Shown here: positions 33,284 to 41,870 of the stretch, piece by piece
Numbering within the stretch: the first letter of the stretch is position 1
How the letters are laid out: each line of letters opens with the position of its first letter
DNA from: Nitrosomonadales bacterium
GTDB taxonomy: Bacteria; Pseudomonadota; Gammaproteobacteria; Burkholderiales; Gallionellaceae
DNA: 43,921 nucleotides
NCBI GenBank assembly: GCA_016218475.1
Contig: JACREB010000009.1
Coordinates: 1 to 43,921 of the forward strand
Direction of reading: 5' to 3'
The notes under the pieces: generated by a model
Told to the model about the DNA's origin: nothing
Database searches by the model: none
Seen by the model: the letters and a program-made list of their open reading frames with translations, nothing else
Program-made: the position numbers and the translations under genes

Positions 33284-34582
33284 TTACGGTTTACGAGAAA
33301 TATTCTGGTTGATGGCCACCAACGGCATGATGATCTGCAACGATTTGTCCGTCGCGCCGCGATTGCTTTCCACAAACCCGGCGCACTGTCGGCGCATTTC
33401 TGACAGGGTGTCCGGGTTGCCCAGCAGGTGTTGCAATTCCACCATCAGTTCACCGGCATCCTGTACCTGCACTGCGGCTCCGGCGCTGGCCGCCAGCCGG
33501 GTTGCTTCGGCAAAATTATGGGTGTGCTGGCCAACCAGCACCGGCGTTCCGGCCGCGCAGGCTTCGATCAAATTCTGCCCGCCATAAGGCAACAGGCTGC
33601 CGCCAATAAAAGCGAGGTCGGCGGCGGCGTAGTAAGCAAACATCTCGCCCATGCTGTCGCCCAGCACCATCTGAATCTCCGCCGGTACTATGCAGTTTGG
33701 TTCGCCCATTTTACTCCTGCGCATAAATGCGATGCCGCGCTGTTCGAGCAGTTGCGCGATTTCGTCGAATCGTTGCGGGTGGCGCGGCACGATAACCAGC
33801 AGCAGTTCCGGAATATGGATATTTTTCAGCGCATCCAGCAGCAGCGCCTCTTCACCCTCTCGGGTGCTGGCGGCGAGAAATACCTTGCGCCCGGCGCCGA
33901 ACTGTCCGCGCAGTTGCCCGCCCAGATGAAGCATGGCTTGTGGCGGCCCGATGTCGAATTTCAGGTTGCCCGTCACGGAAACATTCCATGCGCCAAGGCT
34001 GGTCAGGCGCGCGGCATCGTCGGCGGTTTGCGCGGCGACGGCGGCGAGTTCGCCCAGCGCATCGCGGGTCAGCCGCGCAAACCGCGCATAATTGCGCGCC
34101 GATTTCTCGGACATGCGCGCATTCAGCAGCAACAACGGCATTCCGGTTTCGCGGCATGCATGGATCAGGTTGAACCATATCTCCGTCTCCATCAGGATGC
34201 CGAGTTGCGGCCTGAAGTGACGCAGAAATCTGCTCACCGCAAACGGGTAGTCATAGGGCAGATATGCGCGCAGCACGCCGTCGCCGTACAGTTGTTCGCC
34301 GGTGGCGCGCCCGGTGGGCGTGGTGTGGGTGAGCAGGATTTGATGGCTTGGATAAGTCTTGCGCAACCGCGTGACAAGATTTTGCGTGGCGCGGGTTTCA
34401 CCTACCGAGACAGCATGCAGCCAGATGACCGGCTTGTCGCTTGATATGGAATAGAAGCCGAAGCGCTCACCGATATGGTGCAGATATTCCGGTTGTTTGC
34501 GCGCGCGCCACAGCAGGCGCAAAAAAATGCAGGGCAACAGCAGCCACAGCGCGAGAGTGTAAAAAAATCTTGCGCCTAACAT
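33284..34582 (-). CDS. waaA: 3-deoxy-D-manno-octulosonic acid (Kdo) transferase
   Basis: VIWLHAVSVGETRATQNLVTRLRKTYPSHQILLTHTTPTGRATGEQLYG...AFIGGSLLPYGGQNLIEACAAGTPVLVGQHTHNFAEAT. Confidence 0.95.
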   Translation of the reverse strand: MLGARFFYTLALWLLLPCIFLRLLWRARKQPEYLHHIGERFGFYSISSDKPVIWLHAVSVGETRATQNLVTRLRKTYPSHQILLTHTTPTGRATGEQLYGDGVLRAYLPYDYPFAVSRFLRHFRPQLGILMETEIWFNLIHACRETGMPLLLLNARMSEKSARNYARFARLTRDALGELAAVAAQTADDAARLTSLGAWNVSVTGNLKFDIGPPQAMLHLGGQLRGQFGAGRKVFLAASTREGEEALLLDALKNIHIPELLLVIVPRHPQRFDEIAQLLEQRGIAFMRRSKMGEPNCIVPAEIQMVLGDSMGEMFAYYAAADLAFIGGSLLPYGGQNLIEACAAGTPVLVGQHTHNFAEATRLAASAGAAVQVQDAGELMVELQHLLGNPDTLSEMRRQCAGFVESNRGATDKSLQIIMPLVAINQNISRKP

Positions 34583-35607
34583 GCCGCCACCCGTTGCAGC
34601 GCACCGATCACGGCGGCGACATCGGGCGCATGATTGATGCAGCCGAGGTTGGCGATATTCGCACCCGCGTACAACCCGGTCAGCGCGGGGTCGGTTGCGG
34701 TATAAATGCCGATGGTGGGTACGTTCAGCGCGACCGCGAGATGGGCGAGGCCGGTGTCCACGCCGACCACCGCTTGCGCGCCGCCGAGCAGGCTAGCCAC
34801 TTCATTCAGATTCAGGCGCGGCGGTGCAACGGCGCCGGGAATGGCTTCGGCGAGTCGCATGCTGCGCGCCTGTTCCGCCACGCTGCCCCACGGGAGGACG
34901 CAACGGATATTTTTTTCATGAAGAAAACGTCCAAGCTCGATCCAGCTTGCTTCATCCCATAGCTTGCTGCTGCGGCTGGTGCCATGCAGCAGCACCATGT
35001 ACGAAAAGCTTTTGTCCGGGCACCCGTACAGCTCTTCCGCAAGCCATGCGGGGCGGTCGATTACAGGCGGTCTAATGCCATAATCGGCGCGGCAATCCAG
35101 CGCGTAGCCGAGCGCTTGCGCCGCCAATTGGCGGTTGCGTTCGACAGCATGTTGCCCCGTCGCGACAGCAAAATTTTGTTGGTACAGGCTGGCCGCAAGA
35201 GGCTCGCGCGCGCTGTGCCGATCGAAGCCGCAACGCAGTCCGCGTGCGCCTCGCATCAGCATGGCGCTCTTGAACAGGCCTTGCGTATCGATCGCGATGT
35301 CGTAGTGTTGCGCGGCCAGTGTGCGGCGGAACGCCGCGATTTCGCGCCAGGTGGCGGCGCTCAACAGCCTGCCGCGCCAGCGCCGCATCGCAACCGGAAT
35401 GACGTTGCGCACCGCCGGATGCAGCTTGGGCAGCGCGGCAAAACCCTCTTCCACCATCCAGTCGATCTGCGCGCCCGGATAATGGCGCGCGATATCGCCG
35501 GCCACCGGCAGGTTATGCAGCACATCGCCCAGCGACGAAGTCTTGACCAGCAGGATGCGCGGTGTGCGTGGGTCGGCGAAAAGGGGCGCCATAAATTGAA
35601 ATGCCAA
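34576..35607 (-). CDS. waaC: Lipopolysaccharide heptosyltransferase I
   Basis: RILLVKTSSLGDVLHNLPVAGDIARHYPGAQIDWMVEEGFAALPKLHP...VGVDTGLAHLAVALNVPTIGIY. Confidence 0.95.
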   Translation of the reverse strand: MAFQFMAPLFADPRTPRILLVKTSSLGDVLHNLPVAGDIARHYPGAQIDWMVEEGFAALPKLHPAVRNVIPVAMRRWRGRLLSAATWREIAAFRRTLAAQHYDIAIDTQGLFKSAMLMRGARGLRCGFDRHSAREPLAASLYQQNFAVATGQHAVERNRQLAAQALGYALDCRADYGIRPPVIDRPAWLAEELYGCPDKSFSYMVLLHGTSRSSKLWDEASWIELGRFLHEKNIRCVLPWGSVAEQARSMRLAEAIPGAVAPPRLNLNEVASLLGGAQAVVGVDTGLAHLAVALNVPTIGIYTATDPALTGLYAGANIANLGCINHAPDVAAVIGALQRVAAC

Positions 35608-35732
35608 ACTTTCGAGAGTAATGGGCGCATCTTATAGGATGATGCGCAGCTTTAGGAAGTGGCTCGACGTAATGCTAAAATGAGCAACCCGGTTTAACCC
35701 AGATTACCCGTTCAGGTGTCTTAAACAGTGAA

Positions 35733-36785
35733 ATGGAAATTCGCTCTTTCTTTATGCACGTTTTTTTCGGCCTCATAATTATGGGGTTTTCCGCTTCAAT
35801 GACTTTCTTTTTGTCGCGCCATCTCAAGGCATTTGATGTTCCAAACGAACGATCATCGCATACCGGGATAACACCGAGGGGCGGCGGCATTGCAATTATG
35901 ACCGCATTTTTGGCTGGAATTTCACTGATTCATTTTATTGGCGACAAGACTCCGATTTATACGCCCTATTTTCTGGGTTTTTTGTTTTCTTCCCTCGTGA
36001 TAACCGCTCTCTCTTTGTACGACGATTTTTTCGATGTTTCTTTCAAGCTCAAACTGGGCGGACAGATAATCGCAATCATTGTTGGATTGTTGTCGGGCAT
36101 TTTGATCGATAAAGTTCATCTGCCTATTTTCGAGGAGGCGAATATGGGCGTTTGGGCGTACCCGCTTACCTTTTTGTGGATTCTAGGGCTGACTAATGCC
36201 TATAACTTCATAGATGGTTTGGATGGCTTGGCGGCAGGTACGGCGGTGATTGCCGCGTTATTTTTTGCATTTATTTGTTTTGTGCAAGGCAGCCATTTCA
36301 TTTATCTCGCGTCTTTGACGCTTGCGGCATCATCGTTTGGCTTTTTGGTATTTAATTGGCCACCTGCCAAAATATTTATGGGCGATGTCGGTAGCACATT
36401 TATAGGGTTTGCTTTTGCCGTGATGGCCGTGATAGCCGCACGCTATGATCATTCTCATACTTCGCTTTTCGTGATGCCGTTGCTGCTGTTCCATTTTATT
36501 TTTGATACCGCGTTTACCTTCTTCAGGCGATTACTGAATGCAGAAAACGTGTTCACCGCGCATAGGGCACACCTGTATCAGTTGCTTAACCGGCTAGGGC
36601 ATTCACACAAACAGGTGACACTGATTTATTTAGCCATGACGGTTCTGCAAGGGCTTGCCGCAATCTGGATGGTGTCTATTTCAGGACCTGAACGTGTGTA
36701 CATCTTTCTGCCATTTCTGATTTGTTATTTTATTTGTGCAAAATGGATAATTGGCAAGATTAAGCAAAAAGGCATTATCGTATAA
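35733..36785 (+). CDS. Polyprenyl-phosphate sugar-1-phosphate transferase (WecA/WbpL/TagO family, GT4 MraY-like)
   Basis: DVPNERSSHTGITPRGGGIAI...LGLTNAYNFIDGLDGLAAGTAVIAA...KIFMGDVGSTFIGF...FRRLLNAENVFTAHRAHLYQLL. Confidence 0.93.
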   Translation: MEIRSFFMHVFFGLIIMGFSASMTFFLSRHLKAFDVPNERSSHTGITPRGGGIAIMTAFLAGISLIHFIGDKTPIYTPYFLGFLFSSLVITALSLYDDFFDVSFKLKLGGQIIAIIVGLLSGILIDKVHLPIFEEANMGVWAYPLTFLWILGLTNAYNFIDGLDGLAAGTAVIAALFFAFICFVQGSHFIYLASLTLAASSFGFLVFNWPPAKIFMGDVGSTFIGFAFAVMAVIAARYDHSHTSLFVMPLLLFHFIFDTAFTFFRRLLNAENVFTAHRAHLYQLLNRLGHSHKQVTLIYLAMTVLQGLAAIWMVSISGPERVYIFLPFLICYFICAKWIIGKIKQKGIIV

Positions 36786-36786
36786 A

Positions 36787-36898
36787 CCCAGATTGTCCAT
36801 TAGGCCATAAAACGCCTGTTTTGAATGGGTTTCTAATGGAATCCATTAGAGATTTTCCTTATTTTTCAATGAGGTGTTGTTCTAATGAACAATCTGGG
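36787..36898 (-). repeat. Element B copy 2, 112 bp
   Basis: Reverse complement of 19008-19119; flanked by 5-bp direct repeat ATAAA (36782-36786, 36899-36903). Confidence 0.95.
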
Positions 36899-36935
36899 AT
36901 AAACAAACTGGTTTCCTCTGCTTTTAGTTTGAAAA

Positions 36936-38909
36936 ATGAACCTCAAATTCATGGAAAAAAGGCTTCAAATGTTTAAATCCAATACGCGCACTATTCTGGC
37001 CATGCTGCACGATGCTGTTGTTGCGGCATTGGCGTGGTATTGCGCCTATCTGCTGCGCTTCAATTTTGAATTGTCGCCCAGATATATTCTGGAGATGCAA
37101 CAAACCCTGCTTTGGGTCGTGCCGCTGCAACTGGTTGTTTTCTGGCAATTCAGCCTGTATCGCGGCATTTGGCGATATGCCAGCACCACGGATTTGCGGC
37201 GTATATTTCTGGCGGTCATGCTTTCTGCGGCAGCAGTTCCGCTGCTGTTCTGGATGCTGCGCATGGGTTGGGTCGTGCCGCGCGCGGTGCTGGTCATCAA
37301 TCCGCTATTGCTGATCCTGCTGATGGGTGGCAGTCGTTTCATATACCGGTTATGGAAAGAAAAAGGGTTGTATGGAACCATTAAGCAACACGGAAAACCA
37401 GTGCTGGTGATGGGCGCCGAAGATGCGGCGGCAAACCTGGCCAAGGAACTGTCCAAGAGCGACGCTTGGCGGCTGGTAGGCTTTCTCGACGATAACAGCG
37501 AACATCATGGGCGCACGCTGAACGGCATCCGCGTGCTGGGCGGACTGGATAGTCTGCCGGAATGGGCGAAACGGCTCGGCGTATCGCAAGTGATTATCGC
37601 CATGCCATCCAGCTCGCACCAACAGCGCAAGCGTGCGATTCAACTTTGCAATCAGGCCAGGCTGAAAGCCCTCACCGTACCCTCTTTTGATGATTTGATG
37701 AGCGGAAAAGTTGCGGTGTCGCAACTGCGCGCCATTGAGCTGGATGACCTGCTGGGGCGAGACCCCGTAGTGCTGGACGATGCGGGGTTGCATGGGCTAT
37801 TGGGCGGCAAGACGGTGATGGTGACCGGCGCGGGCGGATCGATCGGCTCCGAACTGTGCCTCCAAATCGCGCGCTTCATTCCCGCCAAACTGGTGCTGTT
37901 CGATTCAAATGAATTTGCCTTGTATACCATCGAACAGGAACTGACGCAGACCCGTTCGCCCTTCGGCATCTCGGGAGGCTCTGGGCAACCCGCTTCGACA
38001 GGCTCAGGACATGCCCCGACATTGAATTTTGTCTGCCTGATCGGCGATGTGCGAGACGGTGCACGGGTGGATGAAACCGTGCGGCAGCATCAACCGGATG
38101 TACTGTTCCACGCGGCGGCTTACAAGCATGTGCCGCTGATGGAGCAGCACAATGCCTGGCAGGCGATCCGCAACAATGTTCTGGGCACATGGACGGTGGC
38201 CCGCGCGGCACAGCAGCATGGGGTCAGAAAATTCGTGATGATCTCAACCGACAAGGCTGTCAATCCGGCAAACGTAATGGGCGCAAGCAAGCGGCTGGCC
38301 GAAATGGTATGCCAGGCATTGCAAAACAACACTCCCCTCCCCCCCGGCGGGGGAGGGGCTGTGGGAGAGGTGGAAACGCGCTTCGTGATGGTGCGCTTCG
38401 GCAACGTGCTGGGCAGCACCGGCAGCGTAATCCCAAAGTTCCGCGCGCAAATCGCGCAAGGAGGCCCGGTTACCGTCACCCACCCCGAAATCACCCGCTA
38501 CTTCATGTCCATCCCCGAAGCGGCCCAACTGGTTTTGCAGGCCGGCCTGATGGGGCAAGGCGGTGAAATTTTCGTGCTGGATATGGGCGAACCGGTCAAG
38601 ATAGTCGATCTGGCAAAAGACCTGATCCGCCTATCCGGTTTTACCGAAGATGAGATCAGGATCGAGTTCACCGGCCTGCGCCCCGGCGAAAAGCTCTACG
38701 AGGAATTGCTGGCGGATAGCGAGCGAACCCTGCCGACCCCTCATCCGAAACTGCGTATTGCCCAAGCAAGGCAGGCCGATGCAACATGGCTGGCAAAGCT
38801 TATGGAGTGGGCAGGTTCGACGACGATGGATGATGAAAATGTGCGTGCCGCGCTGCAAAGCTGGGTTCCTGAATATCAACCGAACTCACAGCAAGGCCAA
38901 CCCCGATGA
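36936..38909 (+). CDS. CapD/WbpM-like nucleotide-sugar dehydratase/epimerase
   Basis: N-terminal TM domain, VMGAEDAAANLAKELSKSDAWRLVGFLDDN, GKTVMVTGAGGSIGSELCLQIARFIPAKLVLFDSNEFALYTIEQEL, VFHAAAYKHVPLMEQHN-like core. Confidence 0.95.
   Translation: MNLKFMEKRLQMFKSNTRTILAMLHDAVVAALAWYCAYLLRFNFELSPRYILEMQQTLLWVVPLQLVVFWQFSLYRGIWRYASTTDLRRIFLAVMLSAAAVPLLFWMLRMGWVVPRAVLVINPLLLILLMGGSRFIYRLWKEKGLYGTIKQHGKPVLVMGAEDAAANLAKELSKSDAWRLVGFLDDNSEHHGRTLNGIRVLGGLDSLPEWAKRLGVSQVIIAMPSSSHQQRKRAIQLCNQARLKALTVPSFDDLMSGKVAVSQLRAIELDDLLGRDPVVLDDAGLHGLLGGKTVMVTGAGGSIGSELCLQIARFIPAKLVLFDSNEFALYTIEQELTQTRSPFGISGGSGQPASTGSGHAPTLNFVCLIGDVRDGARVDETVRQHQPDVLFHAAAYKHVPLMEQHNAWQAIRNNVLGTWTVARAAQQHGVRKFVMISTDKAVNPANVMGASKRLAEMVCQALQNNTPLPPGGGGAVGEVETRFVMVRFGNVLGSTGSVIPKFRAQIAQGGPVTVTHPEITRYFMSIPEAAQLVLQAGLMGQGGEIFVLDMGEPVKIVDLAKDLIRLSGFTEDEIRIEFTGLRPGEKLYEELLADSERTLPTPHPKLRIAQARQADATWLAKLMEWAGSTTMDDENVRAALQSWVPEYQPNSQQGQPR
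37993..38014. repeat. CTTCGACAGGCTCAGGAC repeat fragment inside capD-like gene
   Basis: Part of an apparent extra segment PFGISGGSGQPASTGSGHAPT. Confidence 0.5.
38334..38358. repeat. Perfect GC-rich palindrome inside capD-like gene
   Basis: CCCCTCCCCC-CCGGC-GGGGGAGGGG, encoding PLPPGGGG. Confidence 0.85.
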
Positions 38910-40168
38910 TGCTGACTGCCGCAGCAAATCCATTGCAGCGATTTGCCATGCCGCCGTTGCGCGCCAGTACAGTATTGATCGGTTTTGCCGTGCCCGTCTC
39001 GGTGGCGTTGGACAATGTATTGCTGGCACTGGTGCTGACAGGCCTATTGTTCAACGCGCGCGCAGTCTTGGCGATTGCCGCACAACATCCGGTGGCACGC
39101 GCGGCATGGCTGCTGTTCGGCATGCTGTTGCTCGCTATGTTTTACGGCGCAACGCCTTTGCGCGAAGCGGCAGGTATCTTGTGGAAATATGCCGACTTGG
39201 CCTTCATACCGTTGTTCATGCTGATGTTGAGCAGCGAAACCGCCAAGCGCAGGGCGCAATATGCCTTTCTTGCCGCAATGGGCATAACCTTGCTGTTGTC
39301 CTACTTGGTAGGCTTGGGGATATTGCCTGTTCAACATTGGATGAACACGTTTGCCACAGCAGATAACCCGGTAATCTTCCACAGCCACATCACTCAAAAC
39401 AACATGATGGCGTTTGCTGTATTTATCTCGTTGCTCAATCTGCGCGATGCCACTTATCGGTGGGCGCAGGTAGTTTGGGGTTTGTTTGCCTTGCTGGGAG
39501 CGATCAATATATTGTTCATGGTGCAGGGTCGAACCGGGTACGTGATTCTAATGGCGTTGCTGTGCTGGTTTGCCTGGATAACCCCGATCCGTTATATGCG
39601 CTTGCGCGGAAAACGGTGGGATTGGCGGCTGGCCGTGGCAGCGGAGCTGGCTCTTTTAGCCTTGATGGTTGCCATCTATAGCGTCTCGCCACGGATGCAG
39701 AATCGGGTCAACCTGGCGGTATCTGAATCACAGACTTGGCAAACAAAACAGGCTAAAGATACTTCGACCGGGCAACGATTGCTTTTTTATGACCATACCC
39801 TGCAAATTGTGAAACAGCAACCTGTGCTTGGTGTTGGAACAGGCGGGTTCCATGATGCTTTCGCGAAGCAAACTCAAGGCAAGGATGTGCCAGCGACGCA
39901 TAATCCGCACAATGAATACTTGATGATCACGGTTCAAACCGGCGTGATCGGCCTGGTATTTTTGCTCTATTTGTTTTACGCGCAATGGCGGTATGCCCCA
40001 TTGTTGTATACCCCGTTCGAACAGGATGCGGCGCGCGGGTTCGTATTGGCCTACATCGTGAACTGCGCGCTTAACTCGGCATTACTGGATCACTCGGACG
40101 GGTTGTTTTTTGCGTTCATGACCTCTGTGCTGTTTGCGGGGCTCAAGCTGGAGAAAAAAAATGGCTAA
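38906..40168 (+). CDS. O-antigen ligase family protein
   Basis: Polytopic membrane protein; NILFMVQGRTGYVILMALL; TGQRLLFYDHTLQIVKQQPVLGVGTGGFHDAF...THNPHNEYLMITVQTGVIGLVFLLYLF. Confidence 0.9.
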   Translation: MMLTAAANPLQRFAMPPLRASTVLIGFAVPVSVALDNVLLALVLTGLLFNARAVLAIAAQHPVARAAWLLFGMLLLAMFYGATPLREAAGILWKYADLAFIPLFMLMLSSETAKRRAQYAFLAAMGITLLLSYLVGLGILPVQHWMNTFATADNPVIFHSHITQNNMMAFAVFISLLNLRDATYRWAQVVWGLFALLGAINILFMVQGRTGYVILMALLCWFAWITPIRYMRLRGKRWDWRLAVAAELALLALMVAIYSVSPRMQNRVNLAVSESQTWQTKQAKDTSTGQRLLFYDHTLQIVKQQPVLGVGTGGFHDAFAKQTQGKDVPATHNPHNEYLMITVQTGVIGLVFLLYLFYAQWRYAPLLYTPFEQDAARGFVLAYIVNCALNSALLDHSDGLFFAFMTSVLFAGLKLEKKNG

Positions 40169-40925
40169 TTTATCGGTCATCATCATCACCAAAAACGAGG
40201 CGGCGAATATCCGCGCCTGCCTCGAATCGGTCGCATGGGCCGACGAAATCATCGTGGTGGATTCCAACAGCACTGACACAACGCCGGAAATTTGCAAGGA
40301 GCTTGGCGCGCAAGTCTATGTGCATGACTGGCCGGGTTTCGGCGCACAGAAAAATCGCGCGTTGGGTTATGCCACGCACGACTGGGTGTTTTCCATCGAT
40401 GCCGACGAGCGGGTCACACCGGAATTGCGCGCCTCTATCGAAGCGGTGTTGCACAACGAAACCGATACCTGCGCCGCCTATCGCATTTCGCGCCTGTCCA
40501 GTTATTGCGGGCGGTTCATGCGCCATTCCGGATGGTATCCCGATCACATCGTGCGCCTGTTCAGGCGCGATGCGGCGCGTTTCTCGGATGATCTGGTTCA
40601 CGAACAGTTGCGGGTGGAAGGGCAGATCGGCCAGCTTGACGGCGAGTTGCTGCATTACGCCTTCACCGATACAGAGGAAGTGCTGCAAAAAGTGAACCAC
40701 TATTCCTCTGCGGGCGCGGCCATGATGCAAAGGCGCGGCAGGCAAACCACCCTGACGGGTGCGGTGCTGCGCGGGCTATGGAGTTTTATCCGCACCTATT
40801 TTCTGCGCGCCGGATTTCTGGATGGGCGCGAAGGCTTCATGCTGGCCGTATCCAACGCGGAAGGCACCTATTACCGATACCTCAAGTTGATGCTGCTGAA
40901 CAAGAAATCTTCAGGGAGCCTTTAA
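40161..40925 (+). CDS. Glycosyltransferase family 2 (WaaE/KdtX-like)
   Basis: MANLSVIIITKNEAANIRACLESVAWADEIIVVDSNSTDTTPEICKELGAQVYVHDWPGFGAQKNRALGYATHDWVFSIDADERV. Confidence 0.93.
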   Translation: MANLSVIIITKNEAANIRACLESVAWADEIIVVDSNSTDTTPEICKELGAQVYVHDWPGFGAQKNRALGYATHDWVFSIDADERVTPELRASIEAVLHNETDTCAAYRISRLSSYCGRFMRHSGWYPDHIVRLFRRDAARFSDDLVHEQLRVEGQIGQLDGELLHYAFTDTEEVLQKVNHYSSAGAAMMQRRGRQTTLTGAVLRGLWSFIRTYFLRAGFLDGREGFMLAVSNAEGTYYRYLKLMLLNKKSSGSL

Positions 40926-41054
40926 AAATTCAGAGTTCGCTCAAATGCAAGGCGCGGGAAAAATTTCGCCGCGCCGCATATGGGTTATATGTAAGCAAGA
41001 AATTTTTTCTGCAACGCAGCAGTTGAGATGAAGTGTGGATTTTTAGAGGTTCCC
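40914..41054. repeat. Element E, MITE-like, same family as D
   Basis: Ends GGGAGCCTTTAAAAATTC / GGATTTTTAGAGGTTCCC; core AAGGCGCGGGAAAAATTTCGCCGCGCCGCATATGGGTTATATGTAAGC parallels D. Confidence 0.8.
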
Positions 41055-41057
41055 TTG

Positions 41058-41870
41058 ATGCGCATTGCACTGATCGTTACCACTTACAACCGGCCCGATG
41101 CGCTGGCCGCCGTGCTGGAAGGTTGCCTGAAACAAACCGATCCGGATTTCGAGGTAATCGTCGCGGATGACGGCTCCACGCGGGATACGGCTGACTTGGT
41201 TGCGGCTTACCGGGCGCGCGCACCGTTCGCCATCAAGCATGTCTGGCAGGAAGATGCCGGATTCCGTGCCGCCGCGATACGCAACCGCGCGCTGGCCGAC
41301 ACCGATGCCGATTACATCGTATTTATCGATGGCGACTGCGTGCCGCCGCCGGATTTTCTTGCCAATCACCGCAAGCTGGCGGAGCGCGGCTGGTTCTTGT
41401 CCGGCAACCGTTTGATGCTGACGCGACCGTTCAGCGAGCAAGTATTGCGCGACAAGCTGCCTGTTCACTTGTGGCGCACAAGCGATTGGTTGCGCGCGCG
41501 CCGACGCGGGCAAATAGAACGCCTGCTTCCGTTGCTGCGGCTACCCAATATAGGCTGGGTGCGCAAGCAGTTGCCGCGACGCTGGCAAGGCGCAAAAACC
41601 TGCAACCTGTCGGCATGGCGCGAAGACCTGCTGCGGGTAAACGGTCTGGATGAAAGTTATACCGGCTGGGGTCTGGAAGATTCCGATCTGGTGATACGGC
41701 TGTTGCGCGCCGGGGTCAAGAGCAAATCGGCGCGCTTTTTTGCGCCGGTATTTCACCTCTGGCACCCCGAAAATGACCGCTCCCGCTTGGCGGAAAACCG
41801 TCGTCGCTTGGAGGAATCCTTGCAGGCGACTCATATCCGTGCCTCGAAAGGCGTGGATCAGTATTTATGA
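41058..41870 (+). CDS. Glycosyltransferase family 2
   Basis: MRIALIVTTYNRPDALAAVLEGCLKQTDPDFEVIVADDGSTRDTADLV...FIDGDCVPPPDFL; C-terminal GWGLEDSDLVIRLLRAGVK. Confidence 0.93.
   Translation: MRIALIVTTYNRPDALAAVLEGCLKQTDPDFEVIVADDGSTRDTADLVAAYRARAPFAIKHVWQEDAGFRAAAIRNRALADTDADYIVFIDGDCVPPPDFLANHRKLAERGWFLSGNRLMLTRPFSEQVLRDKLPVHLWRTSDWLRARRRGQIERLLPLLRLPNIGWVRKQLPRRWQGAKTCNLSAWREDLLRVNGLDESYTGWGLEDSDLVIRLLRAGVKSKSARFFAPVFHLWHPENDRSRLAENRRRLEESLQATHIRASKGVDQYL

Noticed and set aside
35693-35706. TTTAACCCAGATT upstream of the sugar-1-phosphate transferase gene, resembling one end of element B
   Set aside because: Only about 8 bp of the B terminus (CCCAGATT) match; expected roughly once by chance in 44 kb on both strands.
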